Under the pieces are notes generated by a model. The model saw only the letters and a list, made by a program, of their open reading frames with translations, ran no database searches and had not been told where the DNA came from. From NCBI RefSeq assembly GCF_019649055.1, contig NW_026570279.1, positions 434,001 through 498,000 of the forward strand: DNA of 64,000 nucleotides, given 5' to 3'. The translations under genes were made by a program, and so were the position numbers. Shown one piece after another: positions 34,073 through 46,184 of this stretch. Numbering within the stretch: the stretch's first letter is position 1; every line of letters starts with the position of its first letter. This DNA is from Paramacrobiotus metropolitanus. Lineage: Eukaryota > Tardigrada > Eutardigrada > Parachela > Macrobiotidae.

Positions 34073-35059
34073 ATATAATGCGGGAAAATTCTAACCGGTT
34101 TCCCAGTTAACAGCTTAGCATCAGTAAAGATTCCTACATCACCGATGGAGCAACTTTGTGCAATATTGATGCATGCACCGAATGTTTTCCGCATCAATCT
34201 GAGTATTATTCGTCGTTGCCGCTCTGCCATTTTAAAATTTAAACTAAACACTAGAGTTTGCCAGTTTTATTTCATCCATAAGTTCCATAACTGCACATAT
34301 TTTCGCGGCACTGCACAGAAATTATTTGGCCGTCAAATGTCAGAAAACAATGTGTACTGTAGAACCGCTTTGTACTCGGACAGAGCGAAAAAAAACATTT
34401 TCCTTTACCGGTTATAGGCGGCATATACTTGCATTTTTTTGCTAGGTACAACCAGCCTACTTCTTTAATTAAAGACCTTTTTTACTTCTTTTGCATTCTT
34501 TAGAGAGCAGAAAGCGTCAAAGGATACATACACAATACTGAACAGTACTGTTACGTACCATGCGGAAGTTGTGTAACGATGAGCGCATAATGACATAATT
34601 CTGATATCATACAGGTTATGTAAACTGTTAACGTGGAATATGTCATCTTAATGATGAATGTAAGTGCGTCTTTTATGCTAAGTGCTGCTTAATGGTTTCT
34701 TAATGAGCTCTTAATGGGATGAGTGTACTGACTGATGTCATAGTTAGATCATCGTCCTAATATCGTTTTGGTATTTAAGGCTTTTTTGCCAGTAGAGCAT
34801 TTCAGTATGTTGGATTTTCAAGTCTAGATCACTTTCTTAGTTCCGCTTATACAGATACCCGGAAGTGCCTATAAAAATGTGGTTGACCTTTCATGTCATG
34901 TTGCTTATGCTTACATTGCGCTACGTCCGGTATTCATGCAACCCAACGCATTTATAAGCGTAACAATACTCCACTTTAGACTGAACACACTCCGGTATCA
35001 TAAGTGTAACCATAATATTACTAAACTAACAGGTATTCAATCGAGCATGCACCTTGTAC
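34073..35059. other. Intergenic, no gene seen
   Basis: AT-rich. Short frames lack support. Confidence 0.4.
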
Positions 35060-35702
35060 GATGACGTCATGGTAGAGAACACGCACAGTGAGACGCAGTG
35101 GGAAACCCCTGCGGGTTTTGTCTCTCTCTAAACTTTCAAATTTGTACAATCCCTTCGTGCTATGGCTCAAAAAATGCGGAAAAAATTTGAAGTTTGGAAA
35201 ATGAAAGTTGGTAAGCGAAAAGCTGCTATACAAACGAAAAATTTACGATTAACGCAATTCTTGTTTACTATAGAGGTCTATGAGGCAGTCTGCCTTAGCC
35301 TTCTACGCTAAACAAAGAGCACTTGTTTTGATCAAATCGGAATTGTTTGACCGTTTTCATTGATTGGTTAAATTTTAATTGTTTCGTTTTGGTTGACTGA
35401 TCAGGTTGTGGTCACAGATCGTTTGATCACAGATCAAGAACCAAGGGTTTTCGTTTAGCATGGAGGACTCTGGACTGGCAAACCACCTCATAGACCTCTA
35501 TGCTAACGAAAATCATATAGTTTTCGTTTGCTGGACAACGTTTCACTTGTCAGTTTTAGTTTACAAACTTAGATTTTTTTTCTGCATTTTTTGAGCCATA
35601 GTAAGAACGTATTGTACTAATTTGAAAGTTTTGAAAAACACAGAACCCGCAGGGGTTGCGCACTGCGTTGCACATGCGTGTCACATAGCGTGACGTCACG
35701 CC
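35060..35702. mobile_element. Foldback-type element, about 640 bp
   Basis: Two long imperfect inverted arms of roughly 110-150 bp face each other. Both start at a tgacgtca site (35062-35069 and 35691-35698) and share aacccctgcgggtt, actttcaaatt, gtacaat and tatggctcaaaaaatgc in mirrored order. A second inner inverted pair (tagaggtctatgag and ctcatagacctcta) lies between. No coding sequence is inside. Confidence 0.75.
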
Positions 35703-36349
35703 AGTCGATGGAATACCTTAAGGTTTAGTAATATTATGGTGTAACAAAAAACTCATTTACAGTCGAGGTGTATATCAATTTTTTACGGTATAAGCATACA
35801 CGGTCGAGGATTACTGTACTTATGTCGACCCCATAAATTATATACTTCGTGAGGATTTCTAGAACGCATTCCCAATTACTTGGAAAAAGCATTAGCTATC
35901 GAGGAAGAAAGCTCTTTACATCCGACGAGCGGAAGTACTGAGAAATTATTAACGGCAATAAACCAGCTGATGCAGAAGGAAGAAACACCGCACACGCTGA
36001 GAGAGAGCTAAAGCATGCTGCCAGCACAGGAAAGCGCAAATACGTGTTGCTGCAATAACTAAATTTTTCATGAACAGTTTCACCGGATCCCACTTGTCCC
36101 AGCTGAAAAATAAACGATGACTTACAGTACTCCTTCGATGCAACCGATAATACTGCGCTTTCTTTAATCCAAGAGCAATCTGCCAGCCGCCACAATATTA
36201 TGTGATTTTGTTACTGGCTGCAAGATTATATTCATCACAAAGTTACGGCTTTGACATAAATTCCGACTGAATGTGTTCGCATTAATTTCCAAAATATTAC
36301 GGATTGCCTCCATTTGGAAATAACAACTTTGCTCGTTTAATTTTGTAAC
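35703..36349. other. Intergenic, 5' flank of GPCR
   Basis: No exon support. A minus-strand open frame (35896-36195) has no recognisable feature. Confidence 0.4.
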
Positions 36350-37424
36350 ATGAAACTGAACATTTCGCTTGATAATCTATCCACCAATGTTTCCGTTTAC
36401 GCTGGAAGTACCAGCAGCAAGCTCGATACGACAGCCATCGCACTGGCTGTCAGTGTGAGTCTGATTTGCGCTACGACTATTGCATATAATCTTCTCTTTA
36501 TCGTGGTGTTTATTCGGTATCCCGCTGTCCGAACACCCTTTACATATTATCTTCTCAATATTTCGTTATGTGATCTCGGGTTGGCTAGTTTCGGTATGTC
36601 AGGTTATATCTGGTTTACAGTGTTCCCTTTGTCGAGCGTTGCGTACTGTCCGTATTACATTTTCTTCAACGCGCACTTCCTAGTGGGCTCTGGTTATACT
36701 GTGACGCTGGTCAGCCTCGACCGACTCATATCGTTGTGTGCCCCGGTTTATCACAGGAACCACCGATCGGTGCGGTGGACAACAAGTTGCTGTGCTGCAA
36801 CATGGTTGTTCATTATTGCTTTGGTCAGCCCTATGATGATTATGGACGCTTGTTGGTATAGGAGAGAAACTCTGCCCTGTTCTACTAATTTTGAAGCACA
36901 ACCATACTACACGCTCGTGGAGGACTATCTCGGTTACGATTTTCCGGTGATTTTCGTGTTTTGCAGCTACATTTTCATCGCTAATAAAATTATGCGGCGA
37001 CCGAAGCGAAATAGAATCGGTAAATTAATACTTACCTATGTAGTTGCGTCAAATCTGACACATTTTTCTAGATGGAGGCCGAAACGTCTACATTAACTTT
37101 AATTTAGATAGCGGAGCGCGACCGCGCAACGATGGGGTAGTCATGCCTCAAGATAATGTACCAAATGCCCGGCACAGCCTACGAACTCCCGAAGAGGCCA
37201 AAGTCTTCAAGCTCTTCTCATTACTGACACTTTGTGACGTGGTATGCTTTCTACCACCCATGATCTACTACCTCCTGGGTGAATACGCAAATTATTGGGA
37301 TGACAACATCCATTCGGTCATGACCCTACTGCAGTATATGAGCTGCGTATTCAATCCGCTCATATATCACTCCAGTTTGCCTAGTGTGCAGAATGCGATA
37401 AATAGGATGTTGAGATGTATGTAA
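36350..37424 (+). CDS. Class A GPCR, two exons
   Basis: Exons are 36350-37019 and 37108-37424, 328 residues, with an 88-bp intron (AATCG/gtaaat to taatttag/AT, phase 1). The N-terminus has NISL and NVSV sequons. TM3 ends SLDRLISLCAPVYHRN (DRL). ECL2 has LPCSTNFE. TM6 is LLTLCDVVCFLPPMIYYLL and TM7 reads VFNPLIYHSSLPS, a good NPxxY. Unspliced, the frame stops soon after TM5, while exon 2 supplies TM6-TM7. It is a close paralogue of the minus-strand gene at 17963-19185: they share most TM residues, the ECL sequence YCPYY(I/N)FFNAHFLVG and the intron site. Confidence 0.88.
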
Positions 37425-40400
37425 CTGAACCATTTTTTAATTTAGGCAGATTGTTGAAACTATTCGCGAATGTTGATCACTCTTTCCTTTCTTACTTCGT
37501 TCTGTCTTCTTCATCGGAATAGCCTAATAAGTGGCTCTGTTTAGCGTGTGCGGAATTGTTATCATGAGTATTGGTGCGGTAGCCGGGTCCCATCGTTATC
37601 CCCGCTAGCCTTCCCGCCAACGGCACTGTTTATGTCAAACATCTTTTTTACCCCAAAAACACATAAACCGTCCCAAACCGGGATAAGACTGCGGCAGAGA
37701 GTAGCCGCTGGAGTAAGGTAATACTAGAATGGTCAATGCAATTTGCTATCTATCAGCATTCAGCGAATTCGTGTGTCGCGCTGCGTATATACCATACATT
37801 TTCATTTTTGATACTATGGGCTTTTTTTCGAGCTTCGTGACGCTCTTTAGGTTAACGACAATAGCGACCTGTCGGCGAGTTGTAACTGTAAGGGCGCTCT
37901 GGGGACAATAGTGAAACATTCCTGAAATTGGCTTGGAAGACTGCCACCGGCACAGCTCTCAATGTTTCCACAAAATCTCTGATAGTTGCATCGTAGCGTC
38001 AGCATTGTCGTGAGCGTTGGAACTAAGCTGCTGAGGCCGCAATGCAAAAGCTGCGCAATCAAGTCACCAGTTTGCTACTGTATCATGTTATTTGCTAGAC
38101 GACGCAGTCTTACTACTACTGCAATCGGATGTAGGCCTCCGTTTCTCTTCTTGGGCGACAAGTTTGCCAACGAAAAATAACCGGAGCATCTCAGCAGGCA
38201 TGTTACGCGATAAGCGGCTCCGCCACAGCAGGCGCTCAGCACCACAATACACCTGTACTATCGTGCTTAACGACTTCTTTGGCGTAATACGCTGCTCTGA
38301 CCAAATTCATGATATCCACAACTCCTGGGAGGTGATCGGATGCTGCTAAAAACCTGCTAAAAATCCTCTCAACAAACTAGGAAACATGCCAGCTTTTTGA
38401 AGGTCTGTTTCGCGCGAAAGCTGTCATGTTTCCCAGTTTGTCGATGCTGTTAATCAACTTCGTGTAAATATTATTCCAGCCATTTTCAATAAATTTATTG
38501 CACATACAATTCCATAGTCTCTTGTCGTAGGAACATAAGTTTCTAACAATCATTAGAACAAGCTCAGATGCAAAAAGTTCCATTGTTGAAGAAATGTACC
38601 TGGGTGGCTAGAAGGTTGAGTTCGTGGTATGGACCGCACAAATGACGCATTATACTGCAGTAAGGACAAACACCTAAAAAGGATATTGTCGCTTCTCACG
38701 TCATGTAAAGGCCCGCGAAGTAATTAACGTTGTTACCTTTTACTTCTTTTGTTTGTTATTTACTTTTCTAAAGTTTTAATATTTTGACTTTGCGCTAAAG
38801 TCAAAAGAGTTGCAAACAAAATGAGACCCGCTTTCTTAAGGGAAATCCATCGTGTACATACATGCACCGAATGATGAGAGCTACTCAAATTCCTTCAAGC
38901 AGTAAAGATAATTTCTGAACTTTGAAAAGCGGACAACGCTGGGTAAAATAAAACTAGTCGTAAAAAAGTACTAGACTCTGAATTCCAAGAAAAGCGAACA
39001 AATGCGTTAATCAACGAAAACAAACGAAATTCCAACCAAATTTTACCCGCTTTGCGCTGAAGGCTGCAGCGTAAATGGCGCGGGCTTCCTACCGGCTACC
39101 GCTATGGCATTCAATGTGAAGCAGGCAGAATTTAGTCATCCTATGAGCTATGCACCGGTTCGCGCCTCCAGCGGACAGGAAATTAATCGACGGGCTTTAA
39201 GGAGATTTTAGTAAATTTAAAGAAATCTAACTAATATTGGCAATCGTAGGAGTTATTGTCATCAGAACAGTACATGTTTATATAACTTTGTATAACTCAT
39301 AAAACACCACCACGATGATAGGAAACCTTTACCTGCGAATAGGATTCATTCCGGCATTTGGCACTTACACGCTGGAACGAATTCCTTGCGCGAACGTACC
39401 GTAGGATTCTGCTTAGGTACATCGTCGGCAACAGTTGGTCGCCGGTAATATACAAAAATTGAATACTTGAAAAAAAATATACAAAAATTGAATTAAAACT
39501 TTAAGAAAATCGCGGACTATATGACCGGTAAACCCGAAGGCGTTTCCAGGTGGGTCCTTCATCAGGCTGATTCAGGCCTAAAACTGCAGCGGCAAATGTC
39601 CCGCAGAGATAAGGTACGGTAGCCAACTGGCACAAGCTCTACCCCATAGTCCGTGTCCGGGGAAAAATCCCGCGTGCATTAACTGTCGTGCAAACCGCTT
39701 ATTAAATACGCATACCTTTGCGCTTCATTCGCGTCCGTAAATTCTGTAGTGAAACTTGTGCGAGCGGCTGCGGTAACAATGATGAAATTGTGATTTTGTA
39801 ACATTGCTGGAACTTTAAAAGTTAGAAGTGTTGCAAACCAAATCAAGCCCTCTATTTGCAATTAAAATCGATCATGTTATTCATGTATGATGTGAGCACT
39901 AAGAGATGTGAGCTGCTTGAATCCCTTCAGACAAGAACTGTGTAACTGCTTTGCGATTGCAAGGCAAGAAGGATTTGGAGGCGTTCGGCACAGATAATGA
40001 ATAACACATTTGTACGTTATTTGGCTTAATTTTAGTGCTCCTTTATCTACATTTAAGCGTTGCGATTTATTTTGCGCACAACGCACATTGTACGAGGGTA
40101 TAACATGGTTGCGGAATGGTAAACGAAATCGGCGATCCAAAATCCAGCACTTGCTTTCACTTTTGCTGACGTTCGTCATCTTCTGAATTCTGTCAGATTT
40201 TTGGTAAAGTCATTTACTGCAGTTCTCAAAGGGCCCTCCATATGGAGCGCTCTTTCCAGGGATCTATTTTGTTTCTCTGATACACAAAAGATTCTGACCT
40301 TGTCGTTCTCTGTTTGCGAATACACTAGGGACGCGCATGACGCGACGGCTTTTGGATTAACGCTGATTGTGAACAACGTGACCGAAGCGCATTTGCGGTT

Positions 40401-40837
40401 GCCAGCTAACTGTAAGTACAGTATAACGATTACCGTACTCGTACAAACATACGCTAAGAGAAATTAACATACTTTAATAATAATACAGCGATGAAGCATT
40501 TAATTTTAAATTTCTGCATCCGCTCCGATAAAATAATAAATTACCTTAATTTGAATAACAGTACCGTCCAGACTTTGCCCATCTTTTAGGTTAGGTGAAA
40601 ATTCTTCCCATTTTTCCCAGCCCATCTCACCTTTTAGGTGAAAATGAGAGATGGGAAAGAGCCGCAGATGAGGTGAGATGGGCGGGTATCGTTGAAGAAG
40701 GGAAGGGACCAAGAAAACAAATAAAAATAAAAAAGTTTTGACATTTTCGTCTGTTTTCTACCCTAAGAGCATGTAAAAATGCACCATTCGAGCCCCAAAA
40801 ACAAGAAATTTCCCTGATTTCATTATCATTCTATCTA
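37425..40837. other. Long intergenic stretch, no confident gene
   Basis: A hairpin with arms aaactaggaaacatgccagc and its near-inverse lies at about 38376-38441, and atacaaaaattgaa is repeated at about 39450-39495. An open plus-strand stretch (about 40122-40411) ends at a good donor (AACT/gtaagt) and could be an exon (SFSVCEYTRDAHDATAF), but I cannot join it to anything. A helpful motif is absent, so no gene is called. Confidence 0.35.
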
Positions 40838-40981
40838 CCGTTTTCCAGCAAAAAGGGGTCGATGGCTATTTTCACTGCGATGCAGTATTGCCAGATGGTG
40901 TACACGTTGCAGTTGCTCTTCGATCCTCTCATGTGGATAATAAGCCTGAAAAAAGCCCAGTACAATGGCCGAGAAAAATAA
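40838..40981 (+). pseudogene. GPCR scrap, ECL3-TM7 only
   Basis: In one frame ending TAA at 40979-40981 it reads SKKGSMAIFTAMQYCQMVYT and then LQLLFDPLMWIISLKK, which matches the C-terminus of the NRxWA/DPxxW receptors (for example ATQYCHMMYTLQILFDPMMW at 55 kb). Nothing upstream matches TM1-TM6. It is a truncated duplicate. Confidence 0.75.
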
Positions 40982-41394
40982 TTTAATGCAGGACCGCAGG
41001 AACTTACAATGAATTTCTGAATGTCTGAACGTTCTTACGGTCATGTTGGAACTCTATTCTCAGGTTTACCTATGCAACCGTGACACCGCCAACCGGCTGT
41101 TTCCGCCAAAGCCAGTTCAAGTCCACGCTTATTTTGATATCACTTTGTAGAGTGTTGACCGTTACTTTGATGTTCTTCTTATCAAAATTTACTTTGATGT
41201 TCTTCTAATCAAAAATACATTGGCTATGCGACTGTACATATGCATATGCTGTATGAACATAGAAGGTTATCTTAATCACTTTCCGTTGGGTCTCGTGAAT
41301 TTTGCAAAAGCTATATTTTTGACCAGTTCTTCGTCAGCAGCACGGGATGACTGTAATGGTGCATCAAGATTGCAAACTACAGAGTACAAATAAT

Positions 41395-42204
41395 TCAAGT
41401 CGTGTTCACATGCAGATATGCAGCTTGTACAAACCACTCGTCAAACACATCATCTGTTTTAAAAAAGCATTGATACTGTCCAGCGTCATCTAGTTGCACT
41501 TCATCGAATATCAAGGAGGTGTAGCAACCGTCATCAAACCCAGTTTTGACAAGGGCTCTCCTGTTCACGGCCTTCCGAAAGGACGGTATGCCGAGAGCAA
41601 ATATTAGATAATGCTCCTTCCTCCAAATGATCCGCCCGTCAAAATCGTCTAGTGTTCCAGGCATCGCATCAAAAGCCACGGTGCAGCGAAGTTCCGCCTG
41701 CCCACCCACAACTGCCGTGACGTTGCCCATTGGCGGATAAAACACTCTGTTATGAAACAGTTGTGGGCTGAGCACAAACCGTTTAAATGCAACGAACTCG
41801 CTGCCATTCTCGTGAAGGCATTCATAAACACCCGCGTGAGCATGCGTGAAATTCGTCATTTTTATCTGGAAGGAACCAGTTTCACTACGACCATCGGTTT
41901 TAACGATCTGGATGCTTTCAGTTTCCGTTTTTCGGTCAAACGACGAGGACCTGCAGCTGTAGTAACTTTTCTCTCGCCAGTTTAACAGTCCATTAGCTAT
42001 AAATTTCAGGAGCTTTCCGTTAAACCTGATGACTGGATCGGATAAAACAAGCCCATTTTCTCTAGTGCACTGGAGGATCACGCACTCTCCTTCGGACGCT
42101 CTGATCACCACGTCCGCTTGCCCAATGTCAAGAGGAAGAAAAGGTGACGGCAAGGAGATGCCTTTTAGCACCAGTGCTCTGTTTCTTCCCCCAGCCAATG
42201 TCAT
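41395..42204 (-). CDS. Two-domain immunoglobulin-like protein
   Basis: A 269-residue frame from ATG 42204 (the longest frame starts at a TTG). The first Ig domain (about residues 33-145) has Cys46 and Cys129 in the motif HAHAGVYECL. The second (about 160-266) has Cys174, Trp194 and Cys246 in the motif LDDAGQYQCF. Both carry the D/H-x-G-x-Y-x-C signature of V/I-set domains. There is no transmembrane segment after the second domain and no clear signal peptide at this start; LPSPFLPLDIG is only weakly hydrophobic. An upstream exon with a signal sequence is therefore likely, and this would be the last exon of a secreted or adhesion-type protein. Several NxS/T sequons (NFTH, NGSE, NVTA, NTT) fit an extracellular fate. 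Confidence 0.7.
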   Translation of the reverse strand: MTLAGGRNRALVLKGISLPSPFLPLDIGQADVVIRASEGECVILQCTRENGLVLSDPVIRFNGKLLKFIANGLLNWREKSYYSCRSSSFDRKTETESIQIVKTDGRSETGSFQIKMTNFTHAHAGVYECLHENGSEFVAFKRFVLSPQLFHNRVFYPPMGNVTAVVGGQAELRCTVAFDAMPGTLDDFDGRIIWRKEHYLIFALGIPSFRKAVNRRALVKTGFDDGCYTSLIFDEVQLDDAGQYQCFFKTDDVFDEWFVQAAYLHVNTT

Positions 42205-43935
42205 GGCTTTATCCAACTGGCGAAGAGCTACAATCAGACGGGAAAATTTTGAACTAAGTAGTCATTGCTCTATTCGTACGCTCGGTTGGGCATTGTAGTA
42301 AGTGAATGGGCACTCCTATGGTCGTTCAGCTGGTCACTTGGGAATATTAATTCCCAAATTCCCACAAAACGGTTTCCGTTCGGCCTTCTTTATCAGATTA
42401 GGTAGATCGCAACATTTACAGAGTATTGAAATGTTACACAGTTTTTCAGGTTTTCTCAGTTTTATTGGCCTTCTTTGGTTTCCAGACGTAAAAACAAATT
42501 ATGCATTTTTGGTTTTAGATGATGTCTATGTTGTCGTCGTCATTTGCGTAGGACTGGAGTCACTGGACTCTATAGTCTGTAGTACTCAGTAGTAACTAGT
42601 AATATATACGTATTCCTATTGAGCAGAACAGTCGTAGCAGAATTTTTCTGTTACCTTCTTCTGTGGGATTAGTAGTCTGAACTGCAGTAAATGCAGTAGC
42701 AGTTGTACTTGTCCCGAGATGACTTTCATACTTGACAGAACAGGCGGCGGAGAATACAAAGCACAGAATGAGCTCTCTTACAATAAAGCCAAATAATTGT
42801 GGATGAGCCTCTGCGGCTCGTAAAACGAAGATTACGGACCCGCTCCACATTTTGTAATCTACGGTCATTTAATTTCTGAGGATGCAAAGCGTGAAACTCG
42901 TAATAAGGGTACAGATCCTGTACTAAATGCTGATATAAAACCTAAAATAATATCGTAAACTGGTGTGTAACTCTGCTATATTCACACAATTTCTGACATA
43001 CCAAACGCTGCAAATCCTATACCAAGCATAATTATTATGGCAATCAGTTATCAGCTTATCAAGGTGCTGTATTCTGTTATTTTGGTTGGTTATAGCTACT
43101 CCACTACTACTGTAGCAATAATACTGACGTACCGTTAGTGAGGGTATACAACAATAGGAACTTGCATTAGTGATAACGCACCATAATACCTTACTGGACC
43201 AAGTAAATGGGTTGCTTGGTAATAACGCCTATAAACAGATTTTGCCTGATGTAGCTATTAATGCAATGCATGGAATCACAAAATAAAAAAACAACCGATT
43301 TTCGAAACACACAAACAAATAAAATTCGAAAAAAAACCCAAAAAAACTGCGAGGAAGTCTTGTTACGATCAAACAATTATGCAGAAACTGACAAGACTGA
43401 AGAGAAGCAAAACAGACACAAATACGGTGCAACCAAATTGTCAGCTGTAGTTTTGTGCGAAATTTAGCAATCACGGGCAATAAAGGTTGCCTACTTGGTG
43501 TTTGGCCACTGCAAGATTCACTCACTTTCATCCAAGGCTAAAGAAACACACTTCGTCTAGTAAACCAAAACGAAGATTTAATCACAGAAGCCTACAACAA
43601 AGGAATTCTTGGTAATGTAAAAGCCTACGTATTTCACACACTGACGGAAAACACAACACATAATGTCATAATCGTCGGTAGTCAGTATGTACGTAGAGTA
43701 CCGTAGTATTTATTAATAGTACTATGAACACAGTGTCCTTAATTTTTTACGTTAAAGATACTGTTATTACCATTAAAATTTAATGGTTACAAATAGTGAC
43801 ACCATTATTCAAATCGTGAAACACAATGTTAGCACAACGTGTTCATGACTGTAGCTGCACCGCAAACAAAAGAAGTACGTCAACACGATGAAAATCGCGA
43901 CAATAAGAAATCTATAATCGCTTACGTGAATATTT
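42205..43935. other. Intergenic, no gene seen
   Basis: No supported exon; short frames on both strands are AT-rich. A missing first exon of the Ig gene may lie here. Confidence 0.35.
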
Positions 43936-44148
43936 CTATAGGAGGAAAAACCAGGCATCTTCCACCGTTCCCCTGTACTGCTGCCGTCACCCGACTGGGG
44001 TTTGACGTGGTGGCTGAACATGGCGCTTATTTACCGCGCCAGATTTAACCATATGTACTGTCGTAACGACGGTAACGTCATACTCCTGGCGGGTGACGGC
44101 AGCAGTACAGGGGAACGGTGGAAGCCGCCTAGTTTTTCCCCTTATATA
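43936..44148. mobile_element. Hairpin MITE, copy 2
   Basis: About 213 bp. Arms pair through ttccaccgttcccctgtact and gctgccgtcacccg. The core is the same as in copy 1 (22551-22757), with a small insertion (gacggtaac) near the axis. Confidence 0.8.
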
Positions 44149-44305
44149 ACACAATATTACAACAGCACCCAAGTTTTGAACACCAAGCACTCCGAATAAA
44201 AAAAAATTGGTTTCTTTTCTGGCTGTACGGAATAATAAGCTCAAGGAAAGGTAGCTACTAGTTCTTCCTTACAGTTTTCAAAAAAGTTTACAGACAGCAA
44301 ACTTT

Positions 44306-45345
44306 ATGATCAAATATGTACTTTCCAAAATGACAGCGATAATTAATGTGACCCAGAACTGTTCTTTCAATTTAAGTCAGACGGCACTCCATAGCCAGCT
44401 TTACTACGATTCTAAGTATCCGCCTGGTGATTGCTCTTGTCTCTGTGTTGCTCAACGCCGCCTTGCTTATACTCCTAGCATTGAAACCATCTTACAATAA
44501 CCGTTTCACCATCTCTCTCTTGTTTTTATATATCGCCAACACCATCTTCCTTGTTGGAACGTCGTATTTTATTTTCTACAGCGAAATCTACGGCATGGAA
44601 ATAGTGACCTTTGGTGAATCCCTATGCTTGTTTATTAATTACATTCACTCGACCATCGGCCTCATTCCCGTGTTCTGCCACATGTTGATTGCGTTGAATC
44701 GTTTGTGGGCGTTTCGGTTTCCCCACAATTATCGTCTCATCACACAACAAAGGTCGCCGTATGTATTTGTTTAGTGCCGGTTATTTACGTGCACATGTTG
44801 AAAGTGCCGCTTGTGTTAGTTTTTAAATTTATGGCATATCAACCACAAATTAAGGGTCTATGTACTGCGCTAAACCACTCAGCGATGGCGTTTTCATCGC
44901 GTCCAAGATCGATATTTGCATCAACCGGTTTGTCCCACTTGTAATCATAATCGGCGTCTATTTCCATCTTGTTATCCGGCGCTTCCGGAGAAACAGAAAG
45001 ACCTACACTGGTTTAATAAGTGACTCCTTAGTGGTCAAAGCTCAGCCGATGGATGTAGATGCTATGACTTCTATAGCGATGGTGGTACCCCAGAAATCAC
45101 AGAAAACGATTGTACGCCCGTTTTGGATTTCGACGCTTTCCACAGCTAGCGTCGTTGTTTGCTGGTAGCCAATGCCAATGGTTTCCGTATCGTTCCTTCA
45201 ATGGTTTTGGAACTAGAAGACGTCGATGGCTATTTTTACAGCGATGCAAAATTGTCAAAAGCTGTACACTTTACAGCTACTCTTCGATTCTTTTATGTGG
45301 ATAATAAGTTTGAAAAAACAACGTACAGTTGCGGTAAAATGTTAA
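44306..45345 (+). pseudogene. Class A GPCR pseudogene
   Basis: Successive frames cover the whole of an NRxWA/DPxxW receptor. The N-terminus has NVTQ and NCSF sequons. A frameshift in TM1 follows, then a clean stretch from SVLLNAALLI to MLIALNRLWAFRFPHNYR. Further shifts occur near 44745 and near 44855. The TM6 motif VVCW is followed by an in-frame TAG where the family has Leu, and a second stop comes about 13 codons later. TM7 still reads LQLLFDSFMWIISLKK. At least three frameshifts and two stops make recovery by a single correction implausible. It is closest in content to the 55-kb and 59-kb copies. Confidence 0.85.
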
Positions 45346-46184
45346 AACGGAGAAAGATTATCCTTTTGCCTATCTCGGATTGCTATACAATTTAGTTCTG
45401 TAGAATTTCACACTGATGCCTAACAGTTGTGTACATATCAACAGCAGATGAACGGTAATAAACAAATAAACCGATGCACATAGTACGCTGACTTTAATGT
45501 TCCATGTCGCACATTATGCAGTTTTCCGACGGCACCGTATTCATTTGCGACACCAACTTTTTGACAATTTGCCCACTTTATTAATAAATGAAAAATACTG
45601 CATTACCGAATCACTAAAATTATCCGTAAGCGTAGGCGCTTTCAGGCGAATGGTTGTAAACTTCCTGATGAGGATGAAGCCGCCGTTCAGCAGCATCTAC
45701 GCGTGTTACAAAAGCCGTTGGATAATCAAATTTCTGGGCCTGCTGGCAATCCATAGCAGAGTGAAGAAAATTGACGGGTAACGAGAAAACATAGACAGAA
45801 CTCCAATGCAATGGGCCCATGCGGCGTAAAATCCTACCGACGAAATGTTCTGCGACAAAACGTCGAGCGACGAGATGGCCTTGCGGTGAAATGCCTGCGA
45901 CCAATAGTCCTGCGACTGGTTGTCCGCGGCGAAATGTCTTATGTAGCGGTGCCAGAAGTATGCTTTGAACCTGAGTTACCAGACGAAGAACTTAGTCGCA
46001 TTTCTTGTTCAGATTAGCCAGATAATTTATTTTTCTGCATCACTTCCATGGTGTACTGTATGATTATCTGTTTCTATTTTCCTTCGTTTTTCTCTTCTAT
46101 TACCCTGAAGCATCTATCAGGACTCTATTTATTAATTTATAAAGTACGTTTTGCTGGAGTTGTGAATTTACGTCAAATAATATT
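45346..46184. other. Intergenic with degenerate 15-bp repeats
   Basis: From about 45810 to 45945 the motif gcgacgaaatgtcctgcg recurs in decayed form (gacgaaatgttctgcgac, gcgacgagatggcc, gcggcgaaatgtc), typical of a transposon-end minisatellite. No gene was seen. Confidence 0.5.

Noticed and set aside
40122-40411. Plus-strand open stretch ending at a good splice donor
   Set aside because: No start codon context, no partner exon downstream and no recognised motif; a single good donor is not enough.
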